Origin: Setaria digitata
Lineage: Eukaryota; Nematoda; Chromadorea; Rhabditida; Setariidae
Direction of reading: 5' to 3'
DNA: 64,000 nt
NCBI GenBank assembly: GCA_003640385.1
Contig: RCAB01000270.1
Coordinates: forward strand, 1-64,000
Positions within the stretch are counted from its first letter, which is position 1. Each line of letters opens with the position of its first letter. Shown here piece by piece: positions 50,501-63,787 of this stretch. Under the pieces are notes generated by a model, which worked only from the letters and a program-made list of their open reading frames with translations, ran no database searches and was not told where the DNA came from. The position numbers and the translations under genes are program-made.

Positions 50501-53099
50501 ATTCTCAAATCCTTCCTAATTTCATTAATTACTCTACCATCAACTGATAATTACCGGTCCTTTTCCCCATTTGTTGGTTCCATTTTCTTTTTTTTTCGAT
50601 AATGACCTCTTCAGTCAACCAACTGATGGTTTTTTCATTTCTTAACTTCTCACCAGCAGTATTACTTTTTATAATTATTAGATCTACAATCCAACCATAT
50701 CGTTTATAAATATTAAGAATTGTAATCACTGATTTTGCGACGCTTGTGACCAAACCAATTTGCTATCATTTGATGATTTTTTAAAAAATTTATTCCATAC
50801 AAAAAATGTTTACCTACATCTGTATTATTAATATGTCTCATTTATAATTTTTGATTTTAATGTTTAACTTTTAGTCTTCTCTGAAAGAGCAATTCAGTTC
50901 TTCCTTACATATCTATCAATTAGTGATAATTTTTTTCAACTTATCCAATTAACATCCGTTTGGTTCGTTAAGTTGAACGAAAATTTTTATGAAAAACAAT
51001 TGATAAATGTATGGGGTCGATGATTTCCTCCAATTTATATTCATAAAATTCGTTTATACTTAATTAATGGTTATTCTAATTAAGTGAAATCAACGAGAAT
51101 GTCTGAATGAATCTAATATGTTCAGTTTTAAAGCAAGTAATCGAGGCATTTAGAAAGCAAACTGAAAATACAAAGATAACTAATACCAGTAACATGATTA
51201 TTATAAAAGCACTATTTGAAATCACTCTCCTGATAATCCCACTTTCTGGACCATTTTAATCAGTAGGTAGGAAGTTACAACTTGAATACATTTAGAAAAA
51301 ATGCTTATACTTCAAATTCATTCATAAATTTTTATATTCGAGATTATCAGAAGATTAACTGAATGATAATGCATTGCTATGCCAACAAATATTTCCGGAA
51401 AGTTGAATTCGCAAAGCACCACTTACAATAGAAGAGATGATCCGGTGAATTTAACAAAATTCACCAGTCAGCAGTGTGTGACTTAGTTGCTCTTGCCTGT
51501 TTTGATCCGTAACACCTGTATGAAACAAATTTAATTTTTTCTTTTGCAAAAGCGAATTCTGTGCTGCAATTTCCTCCTTTTTTTCGTTCTTCCTAAGGCA
51601 TTTTAAAAAGTCATTAATTGTTCGGTTGTTTCGTTACACAACTGTTTGATCATAGAACTACCGCTACCACTTGATTCGTTTTGATCAATGATGTCTTCAA
51701 GTTGAACATATTAGATCGAAATTTCTTTATTCTGATTTTAAATCTCATCATTTCCATTGAAATCAGATTTTTTAAATTTCATAGCGAAATCATCTATTTT
51801 CCTGGAAATGAATTTTAACGAGTTAAAATTTCAGAAAGGAATATTAATATATCTGTAATTTGATTAAAAATCGTTAAATGCAGTTTTTTTTTATTTTTTT
51901 TCCACTTTTATGTGTAATTCTGAATTGTCTTGTGCATTTAGCACTTTTTTAGTTAATTAAATTTTCCTAAATTGTATGCGGCATAGTTCGACTACACCTT
52001 ACATATAAAGTTCATGGAATAATTCAAGAATGTCCAAATCAAGTTTGAATTTCTTCCATTATTCCTTGCGTGATTACGTGAGGTAGCAACGTAAGTGGAA
52101 CATATGCTACGGAAGAGACATTTACATAAGTGTGACAATGCCAAGGAGAGGCAGGTAGGTAGTAATAATATGACTGGAAGTATGTTTAATTTTGTTAGAA
52201 GAGAAAAAGTTTTGGGGGAGATAGGTGGGTGGTGGCTGGGAAAAGGAAGAAGAGAATGATTGACTTGTTTGGACAAGGAAGATTGACGAGAGAACGAAAT
52301 CTATCAGAAGTGTAAAAGAACCGAACGGAAATCGTCGAACTGAAGTAATTCGGCGTCAAGTGTCACCATCCTGTAACCATCAGGTGGCTGATAGATCACA
52401 AATATGTTCGTTTCATCCTATGCATCATTTCTTCTCACGAATTCAATCGTAAAAATCACATGACAATATCATTTCTGGACCGCAGTGAATATTTGCGTGG
52501 CCAACGTCGTCCACGAATTGCTTGGCTTTTAACAGATGAGAGTAATTGCTTAGTCCAAACAAGTTTTTCAGCTAATTCTCATTAATTTCCAAAAAAGCTT
52601 CACCTTTCTAGTCCTCCTCTCCACTTTTGCTTCTTCCTTCCTTTCCACGATCTGTCGTCAGGAAGGATGATCTCTGATTGAAGGAGACACCAAAACGTAC
52701 GATCATTCAGCTTTCACGTGAAACCGCAAAATGTCTTCTCCGACAAACTTCACTAGTGGCTGCTTACTTATTCTAATCGAAATGTGTGGCAGTCTCGATC
52801 GATCCACTCTTGTGAGTAGATGGAAAGGGTAGAATAAATGTTCTCCACCTGTCTTCTTTCCATTCCACTTACACATGCTGCTGTCACCATAACCAGCATT
52901 AAATTCTGATCAGATTATCTCAAGTGATAATGAGCGGAGTGATAATGAATCTCATAATAACGATGCAATCAGTTCAACTATTCCAGGGACAGAAGAAAAA
53001 AACTTGACGATACAGTAATCGAGTACCGTAAGAGGAGTGAAAGATATTGTTACCGTTGTCGTCAGCTACAGTATACCAAGCACAGTAGTAGGAAATGGT
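47567..53099. other. 5.5-kb interval without supported gene
   Basis: AT-rich. Open frames at 48183-47935, 50753-50529 and 52276-51992 (-) lack splice and family support. A small direct repeat with three TTCATTACGT-like units is at 48657-48712. Confidence 0.45.
48657..48712. repeat. three short direct repeats of CATTACGT(T/C)A
   Basis: Units start near 48659, 48678 and 48698, about 19-20 bp apart. Confidence 0.7.
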
Positions 53100-53335
53100 A
53101 TGAAGAGAGAGAGGGAGAGCAGTAGACGGAGAAAAACTTGACTAAATATCATTGAATTTTTCGATGAAATAAAAAGAACGCGGAATTTTTGCATTGGAGA
53201 GAAAGTGTTGGAGAGAGTCAGACGAGGCTTGAAAGATGAGATAGAAAATAAACAAAATAGACTGTAAGCCTAGAGAGAACGAGAGAAAGGGAGAAAGAAA
53301 GAGATGAGAAGAAGGATGGGAGAGGAAGAAAAAGG
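53100..53335. repeat. purine (GA-rich) tract
   Basis: Long stretch dominated by AGAGAG, GAGAAAG and GAAGAAGGA on the plus strand, followed about 100 bp later by a pyrimidine tract. Confidence 0.8.
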
Positions 53336-53436
53336 AATTTGATCGAAGTCGTACATATATCGTTCGGTTTTTTTCTTTTTCCGAAGATGCTGTTTGGAAG
53401 TACTATGTTAATTTATGATCAATAATGTAAATTTCT

Positions 53437-53481
53437 CTCTCTCTGCCTCCCGTCTCTCTCTTTCTCTGTCTCTCTCTGTGC
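53437..53481. repeat. pyrimidine (CT-rich) tract
   Basis: TCTCTCTC and CTGTCTCTC units, complementary in composition to the GA tract at 53100-53335. Confidence 0.85.
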
Positions 53482-53599
53482 AGGTGAGAAGGATAAACAG
53501 ACAGGGAGGCAGAGGACAGATGGCACGGCACGTTGCACGTATTTATATATAAATTTAAATACAACTTGACGTCTTCGCTAGCAGTCAAAACGATACGTT

Positions 53600-56500
53600 T
53601 TCTTATTGCCACTGTTAAAGAGTAGGAGTAACTTGGCGTAACATACGTTGTCTACGTCATTTCCATTCCTTCTGTGTACGTCACATGTGTGTCATTATTT
53701 GTCCTCCGTACCTTTGCAGCCCTGTCGGGAAAGAGCTACGAAGACTGCAGAAATGTTTGCTTGCTTATTTGCATCATGCATGCATGCAGTGCAAATGCGG
53801 GTGCAGTGGTAGGTGAGTGCGAATGCAGTGAAGAATTAGCAATTTCACGATTTTTTAAGGAAATTTTCCGTAATGCAAGCATGCATGCATGCATGATGAA
53901 TGTTGTACTGCATCCAACATTGTAACTAGTGGATTGTGCTACTACCGATACTTAAACTGTAAGATGATCAAAGACGGGAGTGAAATTTAATTGGGAAAGA
54001 TTAGTAGCAATTGCATCTCCTTGCGCTGATCACGTTACGCACGTGATACTCAGCTACTGCTATGCGTGTCACTCGTGTTACCTCGACGGTCGAGTTTCAT
54101 CAGTGAATAACGCCTCAGATATGCAGACAGACACGGACAGGCACACAAAGTGTTTTATTTGCAAACAGAAAAAACACGCGGAGAGGTTGAAGTGTTGACA
54201 ATATGCATCGATGCCGACATTTCGGCTCCACTGAGAGGACAGGCAAAAGTTACTTCTCACTTCCATTCCCAAGGAGAGAGTGACGTGAGGGTTTGACTGA
54301 CTGCACTGATGATTGATTAGTGACGGATAACTGCTTGCACAGGCCTTCTTTCCTGGTTGCTAATGAAGAACCAGTACACGTGCGTTGACGTGAACTGATT
54401 CCCCGCTCCGTGGAAGACAGTGTACGTGACACTGATGTTCCGTTCCTCGCACTCAGCAGTTCGTAGACCTCGAGACTGAGTAGCCCGAGGTATTGCGTGT
54501 GGAAGGTGACGTGGAGTGGGTGTGAAACAGCGAGTGTGACGGGACTGATCTCGACCGTATCAGCGATCGAGAGTGGCGATAAGAGTTGTGACGAGCTTCC
54601 CTCCCAGTGCATTCCCTGGAAAAGGAGAATATCCCGGTGAGTCCCTGATCGCCTGACCGGACAGCAACCAGAGAGACAGAGGGGGTAGCCCACTCTCTCT
54701 CTCTAACCCACTCACATCATCTACGCCGTGCAATTTCAGATCTTGCATATGTAGTGATGACGTCAGAGACCATTTAAAATTTCATGTAGACGGTGGAGGA
54801 GAGAAAGAGAGAAGGGGAGAGATGAGAGGTGAAGCGGAAAAGGAGTCGGTAAGACGCCGATGGGACACAGAGAGGATGCCCACGAACACTGTCTGGAGGG
54901 ACTGTTTCGCATGCCTCTCTCCTGCGAGCAACACTGCCTAGTCTTTCCTGCACCTGTCTCTCTCTCTCCTCGCCAACACCCACACCACCCACAGACACCC
55001 ACGCAGGAAGGAGCGTCGAGCGGGAGTGACAGAGCGCCTCTCTGGCCTTCTGTCTCCGTGCTCGTTGTCACTGTCGTCGTGTCGTCTGTCTCCACTGATA
55101 ATGGTATGACACACACATGTAGAGTGCTACTGTTTTCCAGCAGTATAGTTGTAATTGATAGTGGACTGCTGGTTGTCATCATTTCTGAGCACTCGAGGAT
55201 GACGATAGTGACACATGGCATTGTCATCGTCATCATCGGTGCGAGAGAAGGTATTGTTTATTCCGTTGTTGTCTGATCTGATTTGTTCAGGAACAGTTGC
55301 TGTGTATTTTGCTTGTTTCTCGCCTGCAGTGACACAGAGATGATAATTTGATAGTGATAATAGTAGTGGAGGTTATTCCTGTTCTTTCACGAGTGATAGC
55401 ACTGATAGTGCGTTTCTTTTCGGGAATTACATTGCAGCTATTATGCTTCTACACTACTCCACCTTGCTTCCATTTCTTTGTTGGATGTTTCTTTTTTCCT
55501 GTGCAATTGAGAGTGAGTGTTTTAGTGATTTTACAAGAAGCAAAAATGAGAGAGAAAAGAGGAAGAATGATCAGTGCTATGTTATACGCCAACCATTGTT
55601 TATAGAGGTCATTGAGTAAAGGTCAACAAGTGACTGGAAGGTCAAGGAGGTTTGATACACGGTGGGTACTGTTCGGCGCAGTGAAAGGTCACCCTCACTA
55701 GGGCTGATGTATTGGTTTTGTGATGCTGTTGTTGCTGAACATAGAATATAACTTGTCGTGATCCTCTTCCTGGAAATAACCACTGTGCTTAGCAAGAGCC
55801 TTTTCCATTTCCTACTGTAATGTAAGCATAACTATGTTTACTGGAACAGAAACTCCGGACAATTACTAATCAGTAGCTACTCATATTTGCTTCCTGTTTA
55901 CCTTTGACTTTGTCTCGTGTCGGCAAAATTTTCGTTACAAATATTCACCGTGCTTTCTGTTAATTTTTCACATTCTGTCTATTCATTGTTTATATTTATT
56001 ATATGTCCCTTCTTGCTAATCATCGGAATAAAGTAATTGTAGGATTGATCGCTTGTAAATCTTTTAAATCTCACGTGGAATTCATATCGCACTGGCCATT
56101 GTATAAGTTTTTCCTTTCGTCCTTTATTTATCGTTTATGAGCACATTTAATAGGATATTCTGTATGAATCTCATTCATCATCAATAATTTGTATTGTGAT
56201 TTTTTAGGTAATCTTTTTCATCATGGTTTCTTCAGTCATCACTGGTCCTAGTTTGACCCAATTCTCATCGATTCTTCCTGTTTATTGAAAAACATACTTT
56301 CTACTAAAGATGAGATACCACTTGCCTGTATTTCACTGTCATAAATAAAATAAGATTATTTTTTGTGAAATGAGGAGGACTATCGCTATCACGAAATGGA
56401 ATGATTCCAGGACTGGTATTTAGTCATTTCGTTTTTTTCGGATCGATTATTAAGGGTTGTAATAATTGAAGTGGAAGAGTGAAATTATCAGATGTTCGTT

Positions 56501-58960
56501 CTTGTTTGTTCACACTTCAAAAACGATGTCCCTCAAATGGAATTATATATCAGTCAAATAGAATGACATGTCCATTCTGCTCTAACAAAGATTTCAGAAT
56601 TTTCAGCTCATTTTCAATTTTCTCTTTCTGTTTTTTTTTGGTTGTGAAGTTTATCATTGTTACAGTTCACAAGCGATACTTTCCACTACTACCTGCAAAT
56701 GAATCATAATAATATCAGTAGTAATGATGTGCTTAATGTACCGGTTTTAGTGACAGCTACCACCACTAAAATGATTGTGTTTGAAAATTCTTCTTTTTAC
56801 ATAACGTTGACAAGGGTCTGTACAGTGAGTAGAATTAAACCACGAAGTGATGTTAGGAATTAAGGATGATCTGAATTAGAAATGAAGAAGGCCACCAGTT
56901 GTAAAAAGTTCCTTATCACTGTCATTGTGAAGGATTATCAATTGTTACTATTCAACGCAAATATACATCTTTCAGCTTTTCTGCTGCTTTCTTCATATCT
57001 TTGCTTACCATGGCAACTGCTGTATGGTTGTTGTTTTTAGATTGAAACGGAAAGATTTGAGGAAGCCTAAGCAACAGCCGACGATAGACGACGATTATTT
57101 CTTGTTAGTCATTTCGATGAAGGCTTACACTGTGACAAAATGGGCATTTAATTTTCATCTATTCGTAAAAAGGGCAGGCTAGCAAATGCTATTTGTATGT
57201 GTGTGTGTGCATGTGTGATGTTTATGTATGCTAATGCTACCACTACTTATTATCATGCAACTTTCATTTTCAATTGATTCGTTTCAAGCAAGCCTATCAT
57301 TCAGTGCGAACTGCTGTCATTATACTCATATTTTTACTACTGCAAAGGGATATTAGTTAGCTGTGCTGCTGCTGCTGCTGTTTGTAGAATTAATTGTTGT
57401 TGAAATTTCAAATGAACTCAACTTTCTTTTCAATTTCCATTATGAGAAGGAATTTGATGGCATTTGAAAGGAGAAAAGTGAGTTGAGATGATTTAACGGC
57501 GCATTCTATTGCTGGTGGTAACCATTAGCATTCGTCAAGGTTATGCGAAAAATTGTACGTTCTAGTGAGAAAAGAGAAATATTTTAAATTAATGCAATCT
57601 ATTTCTTCCTCTTTTCCGCTCTTGACGACTGGAGAGGAATAATTCGACTAGAAGAGGGATATTTAGCTTAGTGAACCTGAATATCATCGTCCTCACCGGA
57701 CAGAGCAGTTCCCTTTCACTTCACTTCCATCAGATCGAAATTTCTCTCCTGGCAAGTAACCCTTCGTAAATGACGCCACATCGCGGTGTCACCTTTCGAG
57801 TTCCCCGGAGCAGCCATCATCACTGTCCCTTGTTTTCCTCCCCTCCCCTCTTCCGGAAGAAAGGACGAACTTCTTGAGGAAGAAGTTCCCCATGCCACAA
57901 AAATCAATGGCGGTCGACAATTAGCAGTGTATTGCTCGACCATCTGCGCCACTCCATACGGTACACTCTCTTCGCGACGTCTCGCTGCAGCTTCAGACAG
58001 GCAGGGAACGCAGAGCACCTATGAATGACGTGTCCCACCTCTCCGTCCCTTGTAGACTGCGGCAGCAGAGAAGCAGAGTGTTCGCTTACTTCGCCGTGGG
58101 AACACCGGCGCACATGACGTCACATGGCCAAGCGAATGTTCCCAACTCTGTCTCTCTGGTTTGCACTTGCCTGTTCCTTCAGCATCTAGCGACTGTACTC
58201 TCGCCTGTTCGCTCTCACTTCGCCAACACAGCGGCCATATTCTGTGCACATGTCTGTTTCTCCGTCTTGCTGCAGCACTATCTCGGACATGCTCGTGTGC
58301 TGTCACTCTGACCTGCCCTAAGAAAGTACCCTTTCCCTTCTGGCGTCATCTGGCTCCAGCAGTGGTGCAGAGAGCGAGAGGGAACTCCCACGATTGATGG
58401 CTCCGCTCGAGTACCCTATGGTTGCTCTCACTCCCGTCTGGCTGTCGTGCACTGCACTATTTCTCTACTCTGGCAACTCCTCGGGCCAGTCGTGATTGGG
58501 TGGAATGAGCAGCGAGCAACGATAAGAGAGAGCCGAGCAGCGTTGTTGTTGTTGTTGCTTCGGAAATTCAACGATGGTTGGATGGATGGCATTACCGATT
58601 CCGTCCTCCTTCACGTGGCCTGGGGAACTGTTACGTACGTCACGTCCTTGAGGCGTTTGGTGAGAGAATGTTGTGGTGGCGGAGGAGTGAGTGTGCAGTG
58701 CGTGGTGACGATAAAGGGAGGAAGGCTGCTCGTATGATGCAACAAAGCAAGTTGCTTCCTGTAGAAGTTAGTGAGTGAAGTAAGCTGTTGACGACAGCAG
58801 CGTTCTCAAAGAGTGACGAAGAGTCGTGTTTCTGTTTCCGCGAAAGTGCTGACCGGAGTGAGCAGCAGAGGGAGAGGATGAAGATGAGGGAGCAGGAAGA
58901 GGGTGGTGAAGGACGAGTTGACACAGTGAGGCTTTCTCGAGAGTGAATGTCGCATGCTGT
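53600..58960. promoter_or_regulatory. GC-richer region, possible distal promoter / 5' leader hub
   Basis: Base composition is clearly less AT-rich than the rest of the window. It carries CRE palindromes at 54758-54765 and 58115-58122, CACGTG-type E-boxes (for example 54376), several short GA and CT tracts (54690-54710, 54790-54830, 54956-54976) and (TGC)n/(GTT)n runs (57363, 58542). Many 60-150-codon open frames occur on both strands, overlapping each other, but none has domain resemblance, so they look like a by-product of higher GC. The nearest coding exon downstream on the plus strand begins at 63660 behind an acceptor, so upstream non-coding exons could start here. Confidence 0.4.
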
Positions 58961-61900
58961 CCCAGTGCTTTATCCTTGACTTGACGCAGTCTGTTGAGAT
59001 CTAGATTAATTTCCAGTTCCTCTTCATTCTTTCTGTTTCTGTTCTAAAAAATGGTGTCATAGTATCGTTTAACTCTCTCTCTCTCTCACGATTTATTTTA
59101 AAAAAATCATTGAAATTTTTTACCAGTAGAGAGTGGATGAAGAAGCCACTTATATGTGTGATTTAGCTCGATTTCTATTATTTAATGATAGGAAAAAACT
59201 TAAATCTGGCCCTAATCCAACTATCCTCCTGTTGAATTTCTTGAACTCTCGTGTTGAAAGTTTTAGCTTCTGCGAGGTTAACTAGCATAATATTAATGTG
59301 TCTGGTTTGCAGTGGTCTTTTTTCCTTTTTTTTTTCTCCACCTTCGTGATGTTCGAACCGCTCCATCCATTCAGCCATTCATCATCAATCGATCCCTTCT
59401 TTTATCCTCCTGATCATTATCATCTCTCAGATCACACACAATATGTACACATATCCTCGGGTATTACACTCAAATAGCGGTCACTTTTTTGTTATTGTGT
59501 TGTATACCAAATTTCATACTTTAAAGAAAGGAAAAAAAAACGAAACACTTTATCAGATGAAACAGATTTCTCCATTCGGTAGAGTTGTGTTGTAAAGCGG
59601 GAGGATGAGTTTAGAAAAAGATGCTATATTGGTAAGGAAATTTGGTACATGTCGAAAATTTCAGTCTCTTGCCGGATAGGATGATAGTAATTTTCATACG
59701 AAATTTCATCACTTCTTTCTTTTCCTTCCTTTTCTTTCTGCATTTCTTTCGAGACGAAAGAAGCTCGTCTTTTCCTAACAACTTCCTGTACTGTTGAGTG
59801 AGCATGTGTGGGAAGAAACTTTCGTTCCGATATGTTATCAAGGGAAATGGAAAAGTTGTTTTGGCACAATTTGACGATTATCTTTATGCATCCTTCATCA
59901 ATCATCCATACGATTATATATTTTCGTGATACGTTTGTCTGTCCAATTAGCGTATTTCAAATAACGTAGCCAGTTAATAATAGTAATGCAATGCATATTC
60001 CTGCACATTTATTTATCTTTGACTGTTGAATTTTTTCGTATTTTGTTGGTTGCGGGAATCTTATTTACATATTATTATATGAACTGTACAACAGCAGTGT
60101 GAAATGGAATGTGTAATGTGGAAAATAAAGTTGATTGATATTTAGTGTCGAAGTATGAAAGTCGTTGTGAATCTGATAGGTATGAAGTAATAAAACTAAT
60201 TAGATTCATTAACATGCTCGTCATTAACCGTATACTTCATTCGACGACGATTCTCTTATCATTTTGAAATTTTTTTGTCTTTTGGGATTTTTAATAATTC
60301 TCGTTTAATATGAATTCTCTATATTTGATGTTTAACTAACCGACACACGGAGTACGTTATGCCCACGATGTGTGTGACATATTATCCCAGAGGGGATGTT
60401 TTTATATCAGTAGGATATGAATGACGGCAGCTGTTTCGGCTGTTTCAGTTTCGGCATTATTAGTGTACCATTTCTCAGGATACCTTACTCATCCTAATTG
60501 CCATTCATATCCATTAGGAGTCGAAAAAAAAGAAGTGCGATAAAAAGGAAAAATGAATTCATTTATGGTAACGAATGCTTCTTCCTATTTTCCACATGAG
60601 TGAAGCAGATCAGCTCTCTCTTATTCTTTGCTGAAGCATTTCTTGCGAAAATTAGCTTATTTTCTTCTTGCATAACAACCAGGTAAGGTGGTTGGTTCAG
60701 GGTTGTTTCAGATTAACTGAATCACTCATTTGTGGTTCAACAGAAATATATCGTATACAGTAAGTTGGTGAATTTATGGAATAGTGATTATTGTTAGGGG
60801 AATGAATATTAATTGACTCGACAGATGTTACAGTTCGTTTGCATCTCTCGAATGATGTCTTCGGTATTTGTCAGACAGGATATCGGTGGAATTACTGTTT
60901 AAAATTGTTATTATTTGAATATTTTGTGAAGCAAACAAGCATGGAACTAACACTGTTGCATAGATCCGATATGATGATGTTGTTAGTAGTAGTACCCAAG
61001 AAATGGTTACAAATTTAATTAATCAGAAGAAGTGGACAAGAAAATAAATAATTAAAAAGAAAATAACTGCTGCCATAAATATTCGTCCCACATATACAGT
61101 AGGATATATGAGGGTGTGCTCGATATTCGCTGAGTGTCATCTTGAAAAAGAAAAAAAAAAACAGTACATCCATATTTGGCTTATTAGTAACCATGTTCAG
61201 TATTCAACAATAACTATAAAATGATCCGAGCAGGAATGGAAGTGTTTTCTTTCTATTTATTCATTGCATATTTGTTTATTTTTTGTCTACCTGTTTCGAC
61301 TAGTGCCGAAATTGAGTTTTGCGGATGAAATTACGATAATGTTAAGTATCCAAAAGGTTCACACTAGTTATCTATCTATCACAGTGATAATATTGTCGGA
61401 CAATAATGATAATGATGTTGATGTTTCGTTGTTATGATTCACAAATCCATAGAGCTTCTTTAGAATCAGTTTCATAAATATATCAATATTATAAGCCTTG
61501 TCATCAGTGCCATCATCATTGTCAACACCGTCAAGGTTATAATCGCTTTATTATTGTACCTCATCGTTTTTGTCATCCATTTTTCAAAGTAAGCTATTCG
61601 TTCCTTTTTTTTTATTTACTTTCGCTTCATTTTATAATTTAAGATTATTTTAAAATCTTAGCAGATTTTACTGCTTTATATGAATTTTTTTCATTGCTAT
61701 ACATCAGGAAGTAGCATAATTTCGTAATTTATGAATTCCATAAAACAGAAGAAAAAGGAAGTGGGATGATGGTTTAGAATGAAGACAATATTCATTCAGA
61801 GAAATGCGATTAAAAAATTCAGTTTTGTGAAATCGAATCTCTATGGGAACAGTCTACTGAACATATATTTTAAAAGAGTATTTACTCATTAATAATTTCC

Positions 61901-63659
61901 TGAAGTGTATCAAAATTTTATCTGATAAAGTCTTGGATTTTTTTTTTTTTTTAAATTCCTCTTTCATTAACTGAAGGATATTCTGAATTTCGATGAAAAA
62001 AATCATCTAATCTTTAGATCTGGTATTGATTGGAGGAACTTTTTTACCATAAGTATTTCGTGAGATCCAAGTAATACATGCGTGTGTTAACTAACAAGTT
62101 TAGGGATAATCAAATGCAGATTATTTATGTAAGGATTTTTGCGCTCATCTTTCTCAGTAATCGATAATAATAAGAATACGTGTGTTCCTCTTTTTATGAT
62201 TTAAATTAAAATCGAAAAAATAAGTCTGTTTTCAGAATTAAAAATTTTGCCATCAGAACGAGTAAGAGCAAAAGACGGAGATATTTGTAAAAAAAAAAAA
62301 AAAAATAATTTCCATGTAAGTTCCAGTGGTCAACTTTTTCAGTATTAAATTCTTGATACTGTAGTATTTTTCCAATAAAAGTGTAAAAATAGTATAATTC
62401 AATTATTGATTATATTAGTGAAAACAAACAGATTACCTGATGGTGGAAATGATTCCAATAAATGGCTTCACTGGTGATAGTGATAACAGTGCTAACGAGA
62501 ATAATTATTAACAATTAGTTTGAGTAATGTGATGATGGATAAATAAAATAAATGCACCTATAAGATAAATTTTACTTTATTTATTCCAATGATCAACTTA
62601 ATGATTAATAGTGAGCGGTGTGATGCTATCTTACATTTAAATTTAACTTTAATTTAATGAACTTGAAATGAATGCTGATATATCAGAACAAATATAAATG
62701 TGATGATAAAACGCTCAGCATCCTGTAATTACATAAGTTCTCGCCATCAGTAGANATAAATGTGATGATAAAACGCTCAGCATCCTGTAATTACATAAGT
62801 TCTCGCCATCAGTAGATGGTCTCGTTGATGACAGTGAGGACGAAAAAAAAAAAAAAAAAAATTTCCTTTAATTTCTCTGTTATAATTTTTCTGAAGCAAA
62901 ATTTCTAGGAGCCATTTATAGAAATCTTGCAGATTTGTTTTTTCCTTCTACTTCTCCCAGAAATCGCTACTTTTTTCTTTCTCTATGCTTGGCGTTATCT
63001 TGTGGCGGACGAATATTATTTTAGACCACTGTAATTAACAACAACAAAGCAAAATTAATTTTTTTTTTTTTTTGGAACATATTTTGAATGGATTATACAT
63101 CAATGTGAATAAGAAAAGAAGCCGATGGAGGATCTGCCTGTGAAGATTGATAATTGCTAGTTATAACAAATAATGCAAAGATAGTGATTAAGGAAACTCA
63201 CTGGCCATACTGACCAAAGGTTAAAACTAGACGGAGGAATTTGAATTTCATGTGATGGAACATTTACAACCAACGTTTTTATTATATTAATGAAAATGTC
63301 ATTTTTAGAAGTGGAAAATGCAAGTTTTATTCAAGTGGTAGCGAATTGTGTTTGTGGAAGATACGAGCAAAGGTGTGAGGTAATTGTTTAGTATTTGGGA
63401 AAAAAGATTTTTTTATACACACTGGATGAAGAGTTTAATTTTGTAAGGTTCAAACATTCGAATGATTATTCCCTCTTTTGTTTATATTTCAGAAAATAAT
63501 CATCTATCTCGTTAAAATTCAACTTTAATTTTATAGCATTTTTCCAAACTTTTTCATATATTTCACTTATCTTTATTACTGTTATTCCTTATTAATTATC
63601 GTTAATTAATATTAATTTTATTGATTACTTATAATAATCACTATAATATCTCTTTTTAG
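58961..63659. other. upstream or intronic region of the 63.66-kb gene; no coding exon seen
   Basis: AT-rich again. Open frames at 59378-59178, 59841-59611 and 59905-59624 (-) have no support. An assembly seam lies at N62755. Confidence 0.4.
62694..62816. repeat. 61-bp duplication around a single N: assembly seam
   Basis: 62694-62754 and 62756-62816 are identical on either side of N62755. Confidence 0.92.
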
Positions 63660-63661
63660 AA

Positions 63662-63787
63662 ATGGCATTTGTATCTGGCGGAGGAGGTGGTGGAGCTGGA
63701 ATTGGAGGAATAGGAAGCGGTTTGCCGACGGTAGCCCAACCAACAGCAGCAGCATGTGGCATGCCGTCTGGATCCTTACGTCCTCAG
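63662..63787 (+). CDS. first coding exon of an unidentified gene, glycine-rich N-terminus (partial)
   Basis: An acceptor TCTTTTTAG ends at 63659; ATG follows at 63662 and the frame stays open for 42 codons to a donor CAG|GTATGG (63788). The peptide begins MAFVSGGGGGGAGIGGIGSG and ends GMPSGSLRPQ. Codon choice is GC-rich compared with the flanks, as in coding sequence. No domain is present in this exon, and the gene continues past the window. The acceptor may receive either a spliced leader or a 5' UTR exon from the GC-rich region upstream. Confidence 0.6.

Noticed and set aside
52072..52090. GTGAGGTAGC as a let-7-like seed
   Set aside because: Match stops after the seed and no convincing precursor hairpin was seen.
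54250..55276. Overlapping 130-157-codon open frames on both strands
   Set aside because: They occur in GC-richer repeat-containing DNA, overlap each other, and show no domain or splice evidence.
57716..58924. Several 60-100-codon open frames in the GC-rich block
   Set aside because: Both strands and several frames are open together, low-complexity content, no homology recognised.
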